15,636 nucleotides of DNA from an uncultured Clostridia bacterium (GTDB taxonomy: Bacteria; Bacillota_A; Clostridia; Oscillospirales; Oscillospiraceae): NCBI GenBank assembly GCA_949289625.1, contig CASEPH010000024.1:1-15636 (forward strand). Reading direction: 5' to 3'. Under the pieces are notes generated by a model. The model was not told the DNA's origin. It saw only the letters and a program-made list of their open reading frames with translations, and did not search any database. Numbering within the stretch: position 1 is the first letter of the stretch; every line of letters begins with the position of its first letter. The translations under genes and the position numbers were made by a program. Below, piece after piece: positions 1 to 6,515 of the stretch.

Positions 1-917
1 CGGGCGGCAACCGGCATATTGGAGGTGTTGGCCAGCAGCACAGTACGGTACATCAGGGGCTGGTTTGTATGGGGGTCAATCAGTTCGGAAAATTCATCCA
101 GAACCTCCGTCATTTCGTTGCCGCGTTCGCCGCAGCCCAAATATACAATCAGATCGGCGTCAGACCACTTAGCCAGCTGATGCTGGGTCACGGTTTTTCC
201 GGCACCAAAGGGACCGGGAATGGCAGCGCATCCACCCTTGCCAAGGGGGAACAGGGTATCGATAATCCGCTGTCCGGTGACAAGAGGACGAGTGATGGCA
301 CAACGCTCCAAGACGGGACGAGCCGTTCGGATGGGCCACTCCTGGGATAGTTTCAGCTCCAGCTTCTGGCCCTGTTGCGTTTCGACGATGACCAGTGGTT
401 CCGTTACCGTATAGGCTCCGTCCGGTACGACGGAAACGACGGTACCGGACTGGTCCGGACGCATCATGCTGCGATGACGAATTACAGGTGTCTCGTCACA
501 CTCGGCGTAAACCTGCCCAGGCTTCAGTTCGTCTCCCGGCTTTACCAAGATGGTAACATCCCATTTTTTCTCCGTATCCAGCGTGGGAATATGGATACCG
601 CGGCCGATAAACGCACCGGTGGCTTCTTCGATTCCGCGAAGGGGACGGCAAATGCCGTCGTATATGTTGTTGAGGAGTCCGGGGCCCAGCTGAATAGACA
701 TAGGTGCACCCTGGGGTTCCACAGGCATTCCAGGCATCAACCCGGTGGTGTCTTCATAGACCTGCACGGTGGTGACGTCGCCTTCTACAGAGACAACCTC
801 GCCAATCAGTCCTTCAGGACCAACGCTGACCATGTCCATCATGGCAAGGCCTTTTCCGCCTTTCACCGTCACGACAGGCCCATTGACGCCTTCAATATAA
901 TATTTTGTTTCAGCCAT
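1..917 (-). CDS. ntpA: V-type ATP synthase catalytic subunit A (partial, N-terminal 305 residues)
   Basis: This is the catalytic subunit of the V1/A1 headpiece, which hydrolyses or makes ATP in alternation with subunit B. The protein starts MAETKYYIEG at base 917, six bases after a perfect AAGGAGG (924-930). It shows the N-terminal beta-barrel and the extra insertion domain typical of V-type A subunits (around residues 110-185, including KPGDELKPGQVYAE). The V-type P-loop GPFGAGKT lies at residues 235-242, with Lys241 for phosphate binding. The catalytic glutamate is in LGCGERGNEM (Glu264). The reading frame is intact to the window edge. The family is usually about 585-595 residues, so roughly half is missing off the left end. 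It is the last visible gene of the operon, and its ribosome-binding site overlaps the ntpE stop codon. The P-loop sequence separates it from subunit B, which lacks it. Confidence 0.97.
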   Translation of the reverse strand, partial: MAETKYYIEGVNGPVVTVKGGKGLAMMDMVSVGPEGLIGEVVSVEGDVTTVQVYEDTTGLMPGMPVEPQGAPMSIQLGPGLLNNIYDGICRPLRGIEEATGAFIGRGIHIPTLDTEKKWDVTILVKPGDELKPGQVYAECDETPVIRHRSMMRPDQSGTVVSVVPDGAYTVTEPLVIVETQQGQKLELKLSQEWPIRTARPVLERCAITRPLVTGQRIIDTLFPLGKGGCAAIPGPFGAGKTVTQHQLAKWSDADLIVYLGCGERGNEMTEVLDEFSELIDPHTNQPLMYRTVLLANTSNMPVAA

Positions 918-928
918 AGCGCACCTCC

Positions 929-1534
929 TTAGTCATCCGACAGGCTTAGACCGAACAGCTCGGCAAAGTGACCGTCCAAATCACCCAAGGCGGTGTCATA
1001 GCTTTGGTCGGCTCTAAGCAGTTTGGAATGGCAGTCCACGATCAGGCCGCCCAAGGTAAAGGTTCCCTCATGAAACTGCACATGCCGTCCGGGAAGCACA
1101 GAGGCCAGCTCTTTGGAGAACTTCATATCCACAGGACGCAATAGGATCACGCCATCATAGGGGTTTCCCAACGCCTCAAAGGCCTCCGCGTATAGTTTTT
1201 TTAGGTGGGGAAGATACTCGTCTGTCTGGGTAAATGCAACAATACGCTCCCGAACGGCGGCAAAAACCTCTTTCGCGATCTCTTCCCGACGAGTGGCAAT
1301 GATTCGCTTATCCGCTAACAGACGTCTGGAAATTTCACGGCCGCTTTCTCCAGAAATTTCATTTGCCTGAATCTGGACTTTAGCGGCAATTTCCCGCTTA
1401 ATCTCCTCTTCTGCAGCAGCCAGACGGCGTTTGCGTTCCTTGTCAATCTGTTTTAGCAGCGTGTCCCGCTCTTTGGCGGCATCGTTTAGAACGATCTGTT
1501 TGAATTTATCGAGTTTCTCATTGATATCCGGCAT
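929..1534 (-). CDS. ntpE: V-type ATP synthase subunit E (peripheral stalk)
   Basis: A 201-residue protein of the size usual for subunit E, which pairs with the small G/H-type subunit to form the peripheral stalk holding the headpiece static against rotation. Residues 1 to about 100 are highly charged and rich in Lys, Glu, Arg and Ala with heptad-like spacing (KERDTLLKQIDKERKRRLAA), as expected for the long coiled coil. The rest forms the globular C-terminal domain, including GGLIVDCHSKLLRADQSYDT, which resembles the conserved GG-[LV]-IV segment near the end of the family. It starts 12 bases after the subunit F stop, behind a modest GAGGATGAG motif. Its TAA stop overlaps the ribosome-binding site of ntpA. 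The assignment rests on coiled-coil character, C-terminal motif and context; overall conservation in this family is low. Confidence 0.88.
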   Translation of the reverse strand: MPDINEKLDKFKQIVLNDAAKERDTLLKQIDKERKRRLAAAEEEIKREIAAKVQIQANEISGESGREISRRLLADKRIIATRREEIAKEVFAAVRERIVAFTQTDEYLPHLKKLYAEAFEALGNPYDGVILLRPVDMKFSKELASVLPGRHVQFHEGTFTLGGLIVDCHSKLLRADQSYDTALGDLDGHFAELFGLSLSDD

Positions 1535-1546
1535 ATAATCTCATCC

Positions 1547-1855
1547 TCATACCTTAATGCCGATTGCTTCACGGATATACCTCGTGATGGAATCGGGGGC
1601 TCTGCCAGTGTGATGCCGGTCGGGGATTTCCACCAACAGCGGCCTGACAGAGGTCAGCTTTAATGCGTTTACTTGCTCCGGGCAGAGGGCCGCAAGTTTT
1701 TCGTTGATCAGCAAAATTCCAATGGAAGGATCCTTTGCGGCGGCGTCTATTGCGGCCAAAGTTTCCTCGCGGGTCTCTGCTCGGGTGCCCTCAATACCGG
1801 CCAGGCGAAGGCCTGTCAGCGTATCTGAATTATCCGAGATCACAAAATACCGCAT
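1547..1855 (-). CDS. ntpG: V-type ATP synthase subunit F (central stalk)
   Basis: A 102-residue protein matching the length and pattern of subunit F (called NtpG in the Enterococcus nomenclature). F sits on the central shaft with subunit D and modulates rotation. The sequence starts MRYFVISDNSDTLTGLRLAG, a Rossmann-like beta strand followed by a helix that is typical of the family. It continues with a buried strand (GILLINEKLA) and a third strand (RPLLVEIPDR). It begins one base after the ntpK stop (TAATATG). I see no Shine-Dalgarno motif in the end of ntpK, so translation probably depends on reinitiation after ntpK. The next gene, ntpE, starts 12 bases downstream. Confidence 0.9.
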   Translation of the reverse strand: MRYFVISDNSDTLTGLRLAGIEGTRAETREETLAAIDAAAKDPSIGILLINEKLAALCPEQVNALKLTSVRPLLVEIPDRHHTGRAPDSITRYIREAIGIKV

Positions 1856-1856
1856 A

Positions 1857-2279
1857 TTACATAAACAGCATCAGCAGGGCAACCAGCAGTCCGTACAGGG
1901 CAACGCCTTCTGCCAGACCAACGAAGATCAGTGCCTTACCAAAGATTGTGTCGTTTTCGCTCATGGCACCCAGGGCAGCAGCTGCGGCAGAGGACACGGC
2001 GATACCGCCGCCAACGCCAGAGAGACCAACGGCCAGAGCAGCGCCGATGTACTTCAGACCGTCACCAACACCGGTGGCAGCGGCTGCCGCATCAGCAGCC
2101 AGCGCATTGCCAGACATGGCAAACCCGCAGATCGTAGCGATGGCTACCAGGCCAAAAAAGCTGAAGCAGTGGGCGATCAGGGGACGGCGGACCGATTTTC
2201 CGTGAGTGTGACGACGGGAAATGGCAAGCAAGGGCAGCACGATAGCAGCGGCCATGATAAACATAATCAAGAACGTCAT
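1857..2279 (-). CDS. ntpK: V-type ATP synthase proteolipid subunit K (c-ring), with extra N-terminal leader
   Basis: This is the ion-carrying c-ring subunit. I place the start at base 2279, giving 140 residues, because GGAGG (2288-2292) lies 8 bases before it. The ATG at 2294 would add 5 residues but overlaps that ribosome-binding site. The C-terminal half (about residues 76-140) is one c-type helical hairpin: a Gly/Ala-rich first helix (GLSGVGGGIAV), a polar loop (GAMSENDT), and a second helix with the ion-binding acid Glu124 in GLAEGVALYG. The N-terminal half has a hydrophobic segment (about 2-20), a basic loop (RRHTHGKSVRR, 22-32), and a second hydrophobic segment ending in ALA at 59-61, which resembles a signal peptidase site. 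Cleavage there would leave a two-helix, 79-residue c subunit. Enterococcus NtpK instead has four helices in about 156 residues. The ion specificity is not clear from the sequence. Confidence 0.93.
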   Translation of the reverse strand: MTFLIMFIMAAAIVLPLLAISRRHTHGKSVRRPLIAHCFSFFGLVAIATICGFAMSGNALAADAAAAATGVGDGLKYIGAALAVGLSGVGGGIAVSSAAAAALGAMSENDTIFGKALIFVGLAEGVALYGLLVALLMLFM

Positions 2280-2287
2280 AATAAGTT

Positions 2288-2292
2288 CCTCC
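2288..2292 (-). promoter_or_regulatory. Ribosome-binding site deciding the ntpK start
   Basis: GGAGG on the minus strand lies immediately after the ntpI stop codon, 8 bases before the ATG at 2279. It overlaps the codons after the upstream in-frame ATG at 2294, so that ATG has no room for its own site here and is unlikely to be the main start. Confidence 0.75.
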
Positions 2293-2293
2293 A

Positions 2294-4207
2294 TTACAAG
2301 TCAATTTTTTTGGTGCTGTCAATGACGCACGGTTTGAATTTTTTGCCTCCGGACTGGTAGAACCGGCCGAACATCTCATAGAATTCCAGACGCAGAACCT
2401 GAATACAAACCATCAGGCCCTCAATTCCCATGACAATGATATTGCCCAGCACCAGAACGATGGGGGAGGCAGGATCTCCTGCCAGAGTATAAACAACCAG
2501 CATCATGCCGGCGTGGCAGATAGCGTAGGCTCCGACCCGCAGGAAGGAGACCGTGTTTGTGACAAAAGAGAGGATCACTTCAAACATTTCGAAGAAGTTT
2601 TCCGCAATAAAACCTCCGATAGATTCAGGTTTCCAGTCCTTTTGGTGGGAAACCAGTTTGCCCAATGGCTCCTGGCAGAACATTATCAAAATCGGAATAA
2701 CGATCAGGCAGACGATATAAACTGCGCTGAATACTTTTGCGCCGGTGACAAGCATAACGATTGCACCAATCACAACGGCCAGATAAAAGATCAGACCTGC
2801 AACGGAATTATTGGTAAAGAAGATTTTCTTCAAATCCTTTTGGCGGATTCCGTTGATAATGTTGATTACCATCATCATGATAATGGTGACAACACCGATT
2901 GCTGCGGACACCAGCAATATTCGTGTGGCATTTTCTCCCGATTCCAGCACATGGAACCCGGGGATCAGCTCCTCATAGCCAAAGAAGCTGCCGAAGACAA
3001 AGCCAAATATCACGGAAAAGATGCCGACACTGCCCAAAATTCCACCCAGCCACATTCCTTTTTTCTTGTAAAGGAAAATCCCAAGTGCAATGAGGACCAA
3101 GCCCTGTCCCACGTCTCCGTACATAATGCCAAAGAGAATGGAATACGTGACAGCCATCAAAAAAGTCGGGTCGAATTCATTATAGGCCGGCAGACCATAC
3201 ATCTCTGTAAAGGGCTGGAACAGACGGGCCCAGAAATTATTCTTTAAAAGGACAGGTGGAGTCTCTCCTTTAATGGATCTGGGAGAATCCTCGGCCAGCA
3301 TCAAATCTGGGAAGGCAGAAAAGCGATCTTTGATCCGATCCAGTTCCTGGGCGGGGACCCAGCCACAGAGCATAAACGTATTGTCTTCCGTGTGGACCGC
3401 ATATTTCTTGATCTCTCCCGCCTCATACATAAAGCGAATATAGCTGTATGTGGTGAGAAGCGGATCAATGTTTTCCGTTACCCAGGTCGAATACTCCTTT
3501 GCGAGAGCGTCAAGCTGCTGTTGGCAGTGAGCACTATCTTCCTCCAGCATTTGCGTCGTTTGCTCCGGCGTACCCAATGTATGGGAAGTCAAGCGCATCC
3601 GCTCAAAGCCCAGAGAATTCATAAAATTGTCGCCCTTCGGGGCAAAATTCTTGGGTGTGACATACACCAGATAGACAAAATCGGTGCCGATTTGGGTGGG
3701 ATACAGAATGATATCATCAATTTGAGAAATCTTCACGGATAATGAATCGTAGGATTCACGGGGCATTCTGCCAAATCGGAACTTGACATAGTTCAGATGA
3801 TAAATATCCTCCAGACTGCTGGGAAGCTGTAAGAATTTTTCCAGATCCTTAATGTCCTGGGCGTTGTCCCGGATTCTGTCGCTGAGCTGGGTGCGCTGCT
3901 CAGTAAACGCTGCAAGTTTTCGAGAAATCTCCTGAAGCGTATTTTTTACCACAGGCATGGACAGAGGTTCAGCACGAAAATCACGAAACTCCAGAGGAAT
4001 GTGCATAGCCTCAAGAAGATTCTCAGCCGTAGAAAGCGTGTCTTGCCATGGATTTGTCCATTCAAAGGGAATCAGATGATCGTTGTTTGCGACCCGGGCC
4101 GCTTCCACAGGATGGAACTGCTCGTTGACAAGGCATGTGCAGATCACTTCGTCAATGGATTCTGCCGGGCCGGCAACAGTGAGCATTTTCATGGGAACGA
4201 CTGACAT
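2294..4207 (-). CDS. ntpI: V-type ATP synthase subunit I (a-type stator and ion channel subunit)
   Basis: A 637-residue protein, the usual length for bacterial subunit I. It contacts the c-ring, provides the two ion half-channels and links to the peripheral stalks. Residues 1 to about 340 form the cytoplasmic part, opening with MKMLTVAGPAESIDEVICTC, which resembles the family start, and include a coiled-coil-like stretch. From about residue 345 there is a polytopic membrane domain with seven or eight helices. It contains the family motif YSILFGIMYGDVGQG and the essential half-channel arginine in SFLRVGAYAICHAG (Arg557). Near the C terminus is QVLRLEFYEMFGRFYQSGGK, another hallmark. The start at 4207 follows AGAGGTGA closely, and that site overlaps the ntpC stop. 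The stop overlaps the rejected 2294 ATG of ntpK as TAATG. No defect is visible. Confidence 0.96.
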   Translation of the reverse strand: MSVVPMKMLTVAGPAESIDEVICTCLVNEQFHPVEAARVANNDHLIPFEWTNPWQDTLSTAENLLEAMHIPLEFRDFRAEPLSMPVVKNTLQEISRKLAAFTEQRTQLSDRIRDNAQDIKDLEKFLQLPSSLEDIYHLNYVKFRFGRMPRESYDSLSVKISQIDDIILYPTQIGTDFVYLVYVTPKNFAPKGDNFMNSLGFERMRLTSHTLGTPEQTTQMLEEDSAHCQQQLDALAKEYSTWVTENIDPLLTTYSYIRFMYEAGEIKKYAVHTEDNTFMLCGWVPAQELDRIKDRFSAFPDLMLAEDSPRSIKGETPPVLLKNNFWARLFQPFTEMYGLPAYNEFDPTFLMAVTYSILFGIMYGDVGQGLVLIALGIFLYKKKGMWLGGILGSVGIFSVIFGFVFGSFFGYEELIPGFHVLESGENATRILLVSAAIGVVTIIMMMVINIINGIRQKDLKKIFFTNNSVAGLIFYLAVVIGAIVMLVTGAKVFSAVYIVCLIVIPILIMFCQEPLGKLVSHQKDWKPESIGGFIAENFFEMFEVILSFVTNTVSFLRVGAYAICHAGMMLVVYTLAGDPASPIVLVLGNIIVMGIEGLMVCIQVLRLEFYEMFGRFYQSGGKKFKPCVIDSTKKIDL

Positions 4208-4219
4208 TGAATCACCTCT

Positions 4220-5254
4220 TTAGATACCAATCAGTGTGACGAAGGCGTTAGGATCTCCGCCGTAACGGATACACTCAATGATACTGATAATATTTCGTAG
4301 TTCGATTTCTTTTAACGTAAGATAGGCAATGGGTGTGTATACAGTTGGATGGGCCGAACGAAGCTGATGCCTGGAGAAATTATACTGCAGCGTATAATAG
4401 TATGCCTCTACACCGGAAGGTGTGATGGAACGAAACAATTTTCCGTAGGGACCGTCCAGAATCAACTGAAATGCGGCTTCATAGCTGGGGGCGGCCAGCA
4501 ATTGCTGGACGTATTCCTTTCTCAACTTGCTTGAGCAGGGGAGAGGAAAACTGTAAAGCTGAACGTCCTTTGCAGGAAAGTGCTTTTTCAGTCGAAGAAA
4601 TTGTACCAGATTTATAAGGTCTGTTTCGTCATTCAGGGCGGTACGAAGGATCTTCTTTGTTTCGCCGGAATAGCGCTTGCTGGTGGTTTGATACAGTCGC
4701 GCATAATATGCTACCTGCATCATATTGTCCACGAAGGCCGGCGTAGGTGTTTTGCTTTCTCCCACCAGAATGCGCTGCAGGGCAGAACTATAAATGGTTT
4801 CGTCCGCAGCGTGCGCAATCTCTGCAAAGCTGGTTGCAAGCTGCAAAGATGGCAGTTTCAGACGGCTTTCTTTTCGGAGAATTGCATCCCAAGTGGGGAT
4901 AGGTTCCAGCATATGCGTAGAGTTGAGACGCCGCATGGCCGTTAGTATTGCTTCCTGCTCTGCGCGATAGATGGGAAACCGCATCAGTTCTTTATCACCT
5001 AAGTGCATAAAGCTGAAAATCCGCCGATACTCCTCAACATAGGAGCTTCGCAGTGCGGTTTCCAAATTCTCGCGGTGAATATTACTGGTGTTCAGTCCGG
5101 AGAGCGGTTCCCGATAGCCGCTGTGATTCTGAAGAAAGGAGGCTGCCTCGGACAATGTCCGTTTTCCCATCAATTGCCGGTAATCCTCACTGGTCATGCG
5201 GCGGCCATACATGGCGTGGACCTTTGCTGACACAGCATAATAAGACCCGGCCAT
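4220..5254 (-). CDS. ntpC: V-type ATP synthase subunit C (AC39/d-type)
   Basis: A 344-residue protein matching the V/A-type C subunit, a funnel-shaped adaptor that sits on the c-ring and receives the central shaft. The N-terminal pattern YYAVSAKVHAMYGRRMTSEDYRQLMGKRTLSEAASFL is typical: a Tyr/Ala-rich first helix with 'ARV'-like residues, followed by repeated helical bundles carrying similar Tyr-x-x-Leu segments. The rest is predicted to be all helical with no membrane segments. A segment near the C terminus (LTLKEIELRNIISIIECIRYG) matches the conserved 'KE.E.RNI..I..G...G' region of the family. The start at 5254 follows the preceding TAA without a gap, with AAAGGCGG eight bases upstream. It lies between the stalk gene and ntpI. 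Confidence 0.93.
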   Translation of the reverse strand: MAGSYYAVSAKVHAMYGRRMTSEDYRQLMGKRTLSEAASFLQNHSGYREPLSGLNTSNIHRENLETALRSSYVEEYRRIFSFMHLGDKELMRFPIYRAEQEAILTAMRRLNSTHMLEPIPTWDAILRKESRLKLPSLQLATSFAEIAHAADETIYSSALQRILVGESKTPTPAFVDNMMQVAYYARLYQTTSKRYSGETKKILRTALNDETDLINLVQFLRLKKHFPAKDVQLYSFPLPCSSKLRKEYVQQLLAAPSYEAAFQLILDGPYGKLFRSITPSGVEAYYYTLQYNFSRHQLRSAHPTVYTPIAYLTLKEIELRNIISIIECIRYGGDPNAFVTLIGI

Positions 5255-5581
5255 TTAATCGACCGCCTTTCCGACAATCCGGTCAAAAATCGCCTCGACC
5301 CATTGATCCTTTCTGGATTGGTAAATGTTTTCAACCTGATCGAGTTTCTTTTGAAGGCGTTGATCTAGCGCTTCCAAATGCTTCGCGCTTTTCTCACGCT
5401 CTGTTTCCTGGAGCTTCTGCAAATATGCTTCCGCTCGTTCCTGATATTGTTTACGGAGCCCATCAATCTCTGATTCAATGGATGCCTCCATATTTTCCTG
5501 CTGCACCTTTGCATGCTCAGCAAGCGCTTGGGCTTGGTGCTCTGCAGCAATTATTTTTTGAATCAGATCTGCTTGATTCAA
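5255..5581 (-). CDS. V-type ATP synthase G/H-like peripheral stalk subunit
   Basis: This is the first gene of the operon. With a TTG start at 5581 it encodes 108 residues, the normal size of the small coiled-coil subunit (G, AhaH or NtpF type) that pairs with subunit E. I prefer TTG because AAAGGAGG (5589-5596) lies seven bases upstream. The in-frame ATG at 5647 would add 22 residues with no stalk character (FKQQEENAAHPASF). That ATG also sits at or upstream of the start point predicted for the nearer promoter. The protein is almost entirely helical and charged (HAKVQQENMEASIESEIDGL, then QERAEAYLQKLQETEREK) and ends in a short hydrophobic C-terminal helix (WVEAIFDRIVGKAVD). Such coiled coils diverge rapidly, so the family call rests on size, composition and position. 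Confidence 0.8.
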   Translation of the reverse strand: MNQADLIQKIIAAEHQAQALAEHAKVQQENMEASIESEIDGLRKQYQERAEAYLQKLQETEREKSAKHLEALDQRLQKKLDQVENIYQSRKDQWVEAIFDRIVGKAVD

Positions 5582-5588
5582 ATGAATC

Positions 5589-5596
5589 CCTCCTTT
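5589..5596 (-). promoter_or_regulatory. Ribosome-binding site deciding a TTG start
   Basis: AAAGGAGG on the minus strand, seven bases before TTG at 5579-5581. It is the best ribosome-binding site in the operon's leader and supports TTG as the start of the G/H-like stalk gene rather than the ATG at 5647. Confidence 0.75.
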
Positions 5597-5647
5597 ATTC
5601 AGGAAACTGGCAGGATGCGCTGCATTTTCTTCCTGCTGTTTAAACAC

Positions 5648-5675
5648 ATTATAAACCTATCGTTTCAAATTACAA
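5648..5675 (-). promoter_or_regulatory. Candidate sigma-A promoter P2 of the V-ATPase operon
   Basis: On the minus strand a perfect -10 TATAAT (5648-5653) is preceded after 16 bases by TTGTAA (5670-5675), a weak -35. Transcription would start near 5641, giving a leader of about 60 bases to the TTG at 5581. It leaves the ATG at 5647 out of the transcript. Confidence 0.5.
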
Positions 5676-5698
5676 GTAGCACAAAGGATATTTGTCAA
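5669..5698 (-). promoter_or_regulatory. Candidate sigma-A promoter P1 of the V-ATPase operon
   Basis: On the minus strand a perfect -35 TTGACA (5693-5698) is followed after 18 bases by TGTAAT (5669-5674), five of six matches to TATAAT. Transcription would start near 5662, about 80 bases before the first start codon. The -10 partly overlaps the -35 of the second candidate promoter, so both may be used or they may compete. Confidence 0.55.
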
Positions 5699-5721
5699 CC
5701 TTTTGCGCACAGAAAATTGTG

Positions 5722-5811
5722 CATTCTGCGCAGATTTTTATGTTTCTGATTTTAGTACGTACAATTTTTTAAAAATATGTATACGAAGTTTGTTGATTTT
5801 AGCGCAGAATG
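5722..5811. repeat. Dispersed 10-base inverted repeat (CATTCTGCGC / GCGCAGAATG)
   Basis: CATTCTGCGC at 5722-5731 is the exact reverse complement of GCGCAGAATG at 5802-5811, 70 bases apart. Just to the left is a second TGCGCA (5704-5709) and a small dyad GCACA-GAAAAT-TGTGC (5707-5722). The repeat brackets the AT-rich palindrome and lies between the divergent promoters, which would suit a regulator binding two sites and looping the DNA. No known consensus is matched. Confidence 0.45.
5760..5781. promoter_or_regulatory. AT-rich 22-base imperfect palindrome, possible Lrp-type operator
   Basis: The element runs from TACA to TGTA around a core of T and A runs, with 18 of 22 positions symmetric. 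It lies about 60 bases beyond the P1 -35 and about 85 bases before the plus-strand -35. Lrp/AsnC sites are commonly AT-rich palindromes of about 15 bases, and the adjacent plus-strand gene encodes such a regulator, so autoregulation is possible. AT-rich intergenic DNA gives such palindromes by chance fairly often. Confidence 0.35.
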
Positions 5812-5866
5812 GACCTATCAGAAAAATATCGTTCAGAAACGCCCTAAAATGAAGATGAAAAATCAC

Positions 5867-5895
5867 TTTCCAAAAGGCGAAAGCTAATGTATAAT
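5867..5895 (+). promoter_or_regulatory. Candidate sigma-A promoter of the Lrp-aminotransferase unit
   Basis: TTTCCA (5867-5872, four of six matches to TTGACA) is followed after exactly 17 bases by a perfect TATAAT (5890-5895). Transcription would start near 5902, leaving a leader of about 120 bases before the regulator's ATG. Confidence 0.55.
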
Positions 5896-5944
5896 AGGAT
5901 TTACTGAAACAATCTGCACCACTTTGGCAACACCGATTGGGCAG

Positions 5945-5961
5945 GGAATGCGTAGCGTTCC
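5945..5961 (+). promoter_or_regulatory. Leader hairpin 1 upstream of the Lrp gene
   Basis: GGAATGC (5945-5951) pairs with GCGTTCC (5955-5961) around a GTA loop, seven pairs including one G-U. It lies in the middle of the predicted 120-base leader and has no T-run after it, so it is not a terminator. Confidence 0.4.
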
Positions 5962-5982
5962 AGCTTTGAATTGCTCAGTATA

Positions 5983-5997
5983 CGCTGCGAGGCAGCG
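5983..5997 (+). promoter_or_regulatory. Leader hairpin 2 upstream of the Lrp gene
   Basis: CGCTGC (5983-5988) pairs perfectly with GCAGCG (5992-5997) around a GAG loop. It ends 14 bases before the GGAGGG ribosome-binding site (6012-6017), leaving that site free. Together with hairpin 1 it suggests a structured leader, though the core of no known riboswitch class is recognisable. Confidence 0.4.
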
Positions 5998-6023
5998 ATC
6001 ATTTATCATTTGGAGGGAATAGC

Positions 6024-6515
6024 ATGGATCAGCGATCAAATAAGCTACTGAAGCTGCTGGAAAGAAATTGCACCTATGATCAGGCGCAGCTGGCCGCTAT
6101 GTGCGACACCACAGAGGAGGACGTGGCTCTGCGGATTCGCAGTCTGGAGGAGGAAGGCGTCATTCTGGGCTATAAGGCCATGGTGAACTGGGAGAAGACC
6201 GCAGTAGAGTCTGTGGAAGCCCTGATCGAGGTCAAGGTTACGCCGCAGCGAGACCAGGGGTTTGACCGTATCGCGGAGCGCATCTACCAATATGAAGAGG
6301 TGGAAAGCTGCTATCTCATGTCCGGCGGCTATGATTTGACCGTGATTCTTACAGGCCGGACTCTGCGGGAAGTGGCGTTGTTCGTATCTCAGAAACTTTC
6401 CACCATTGAAGGCGTCACCTCTACGGCTACCCACTTTATTCTCAAAAAATATAAGCAGCAGAATGTGATTTTCGCCCCGAAGGAGGAACAAAAAGAAAGG
6501 CTGATTTTCGTATGA
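6024..6515 (+). CDS. Lrp/AsnC-family transcriptional regulator
   Basis: A 163-residue protein with the standard Lrp/AsnC layout. A winged helix-turn-helix spans residues 1 to about 60 (YDQAQLAAMCDTTEEDVALRIRSLEEEGVILGY), followed by an alpha/beta ligand-sensing (RAM/AsnC_trans_reg) domain from about 65 to 150 with the family's GGYDLTVIL strand near its centre. Such proteins form octamers or dimers that sense amino acids or related metabolites and usually regulate their neighbours. The ATG at 6024 follows GGAGGG by six bases. The stop overlaps the aminotransferase start as ATGA, so the two are translationally coupled and probably share a ligand or pathway. The C-terminal tail (FAPKEEQKERLIFV) goes slightly beyond the ligand domain. 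The specific ligand cannot be told from the sequence. Confidence 0.93.
   Translation: MDQRSNKLLKLLERNCTYDQAQLAAMCDTTEEDVALRIRSLEEEGVILGYKAMVNWEKTAVESVEALIEVKVTPQRDQGFDRIAERIYQYEEVESCYLMSGGYDLTVILTGRTLREVALFVSQKLSTIEGVTSTATHFILKKYKQQNVIFAPKEEQKERLIFV

Larger units (their letters stand above)
5582..6023. other. Intergenic control region between the ATPase operon and the Lrp-aminotransferase unit
   Basis: This 442-base stretch has no convincing gene and is more AT-rich than its flanks. It separates divergent transcription units. It holds candidate promoters for both directions, an AT-rich palindrome, a dispersed 10-base inverted repeat, and two hairpins in the leader of the regulator gene, each listed separately. 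I found no tRNA, small ORF with a ribosome-binding site, or known riboswitch core in it. Confidence 0.7.

Noticed and set aside
375..932. 185-residue plus-strand ORF opposite ntpA
   Set aside because: Antisense to the well-conserved catalytic subunit; the translation is His/Arg-rich and unrecognisable.
2513..3247. 244-residue plus-strand ORF opposite ntpI
   Set aside because: It is a shadow of ntpI: low-complexity His/Asn/Asp-rich translation, no ribosome-binding site, and no family resemblance. ntpI shows clear conserved motifs over the same bases.
5582..5647. Longer ATG start for the G/H-like stalk subunit
   Set aside because: No ribosome-binding site at 5647, the extra residues are not stalk-like, and TTG 5581 has a strong site and the normal length.
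5793..5821. Second plus-strand promoter TTGATT-17-TATCAG
   Set aside because: Only four of six matches at each hexamer; the promoter at 5867-5895 has a perfect -10.
5902..6023. T-box or known riboswitch in the regulator leader
   Set aside because: I searched for a T-box core (AGGGTGGNACCGCG-like) and found none; no other class is recognisable.
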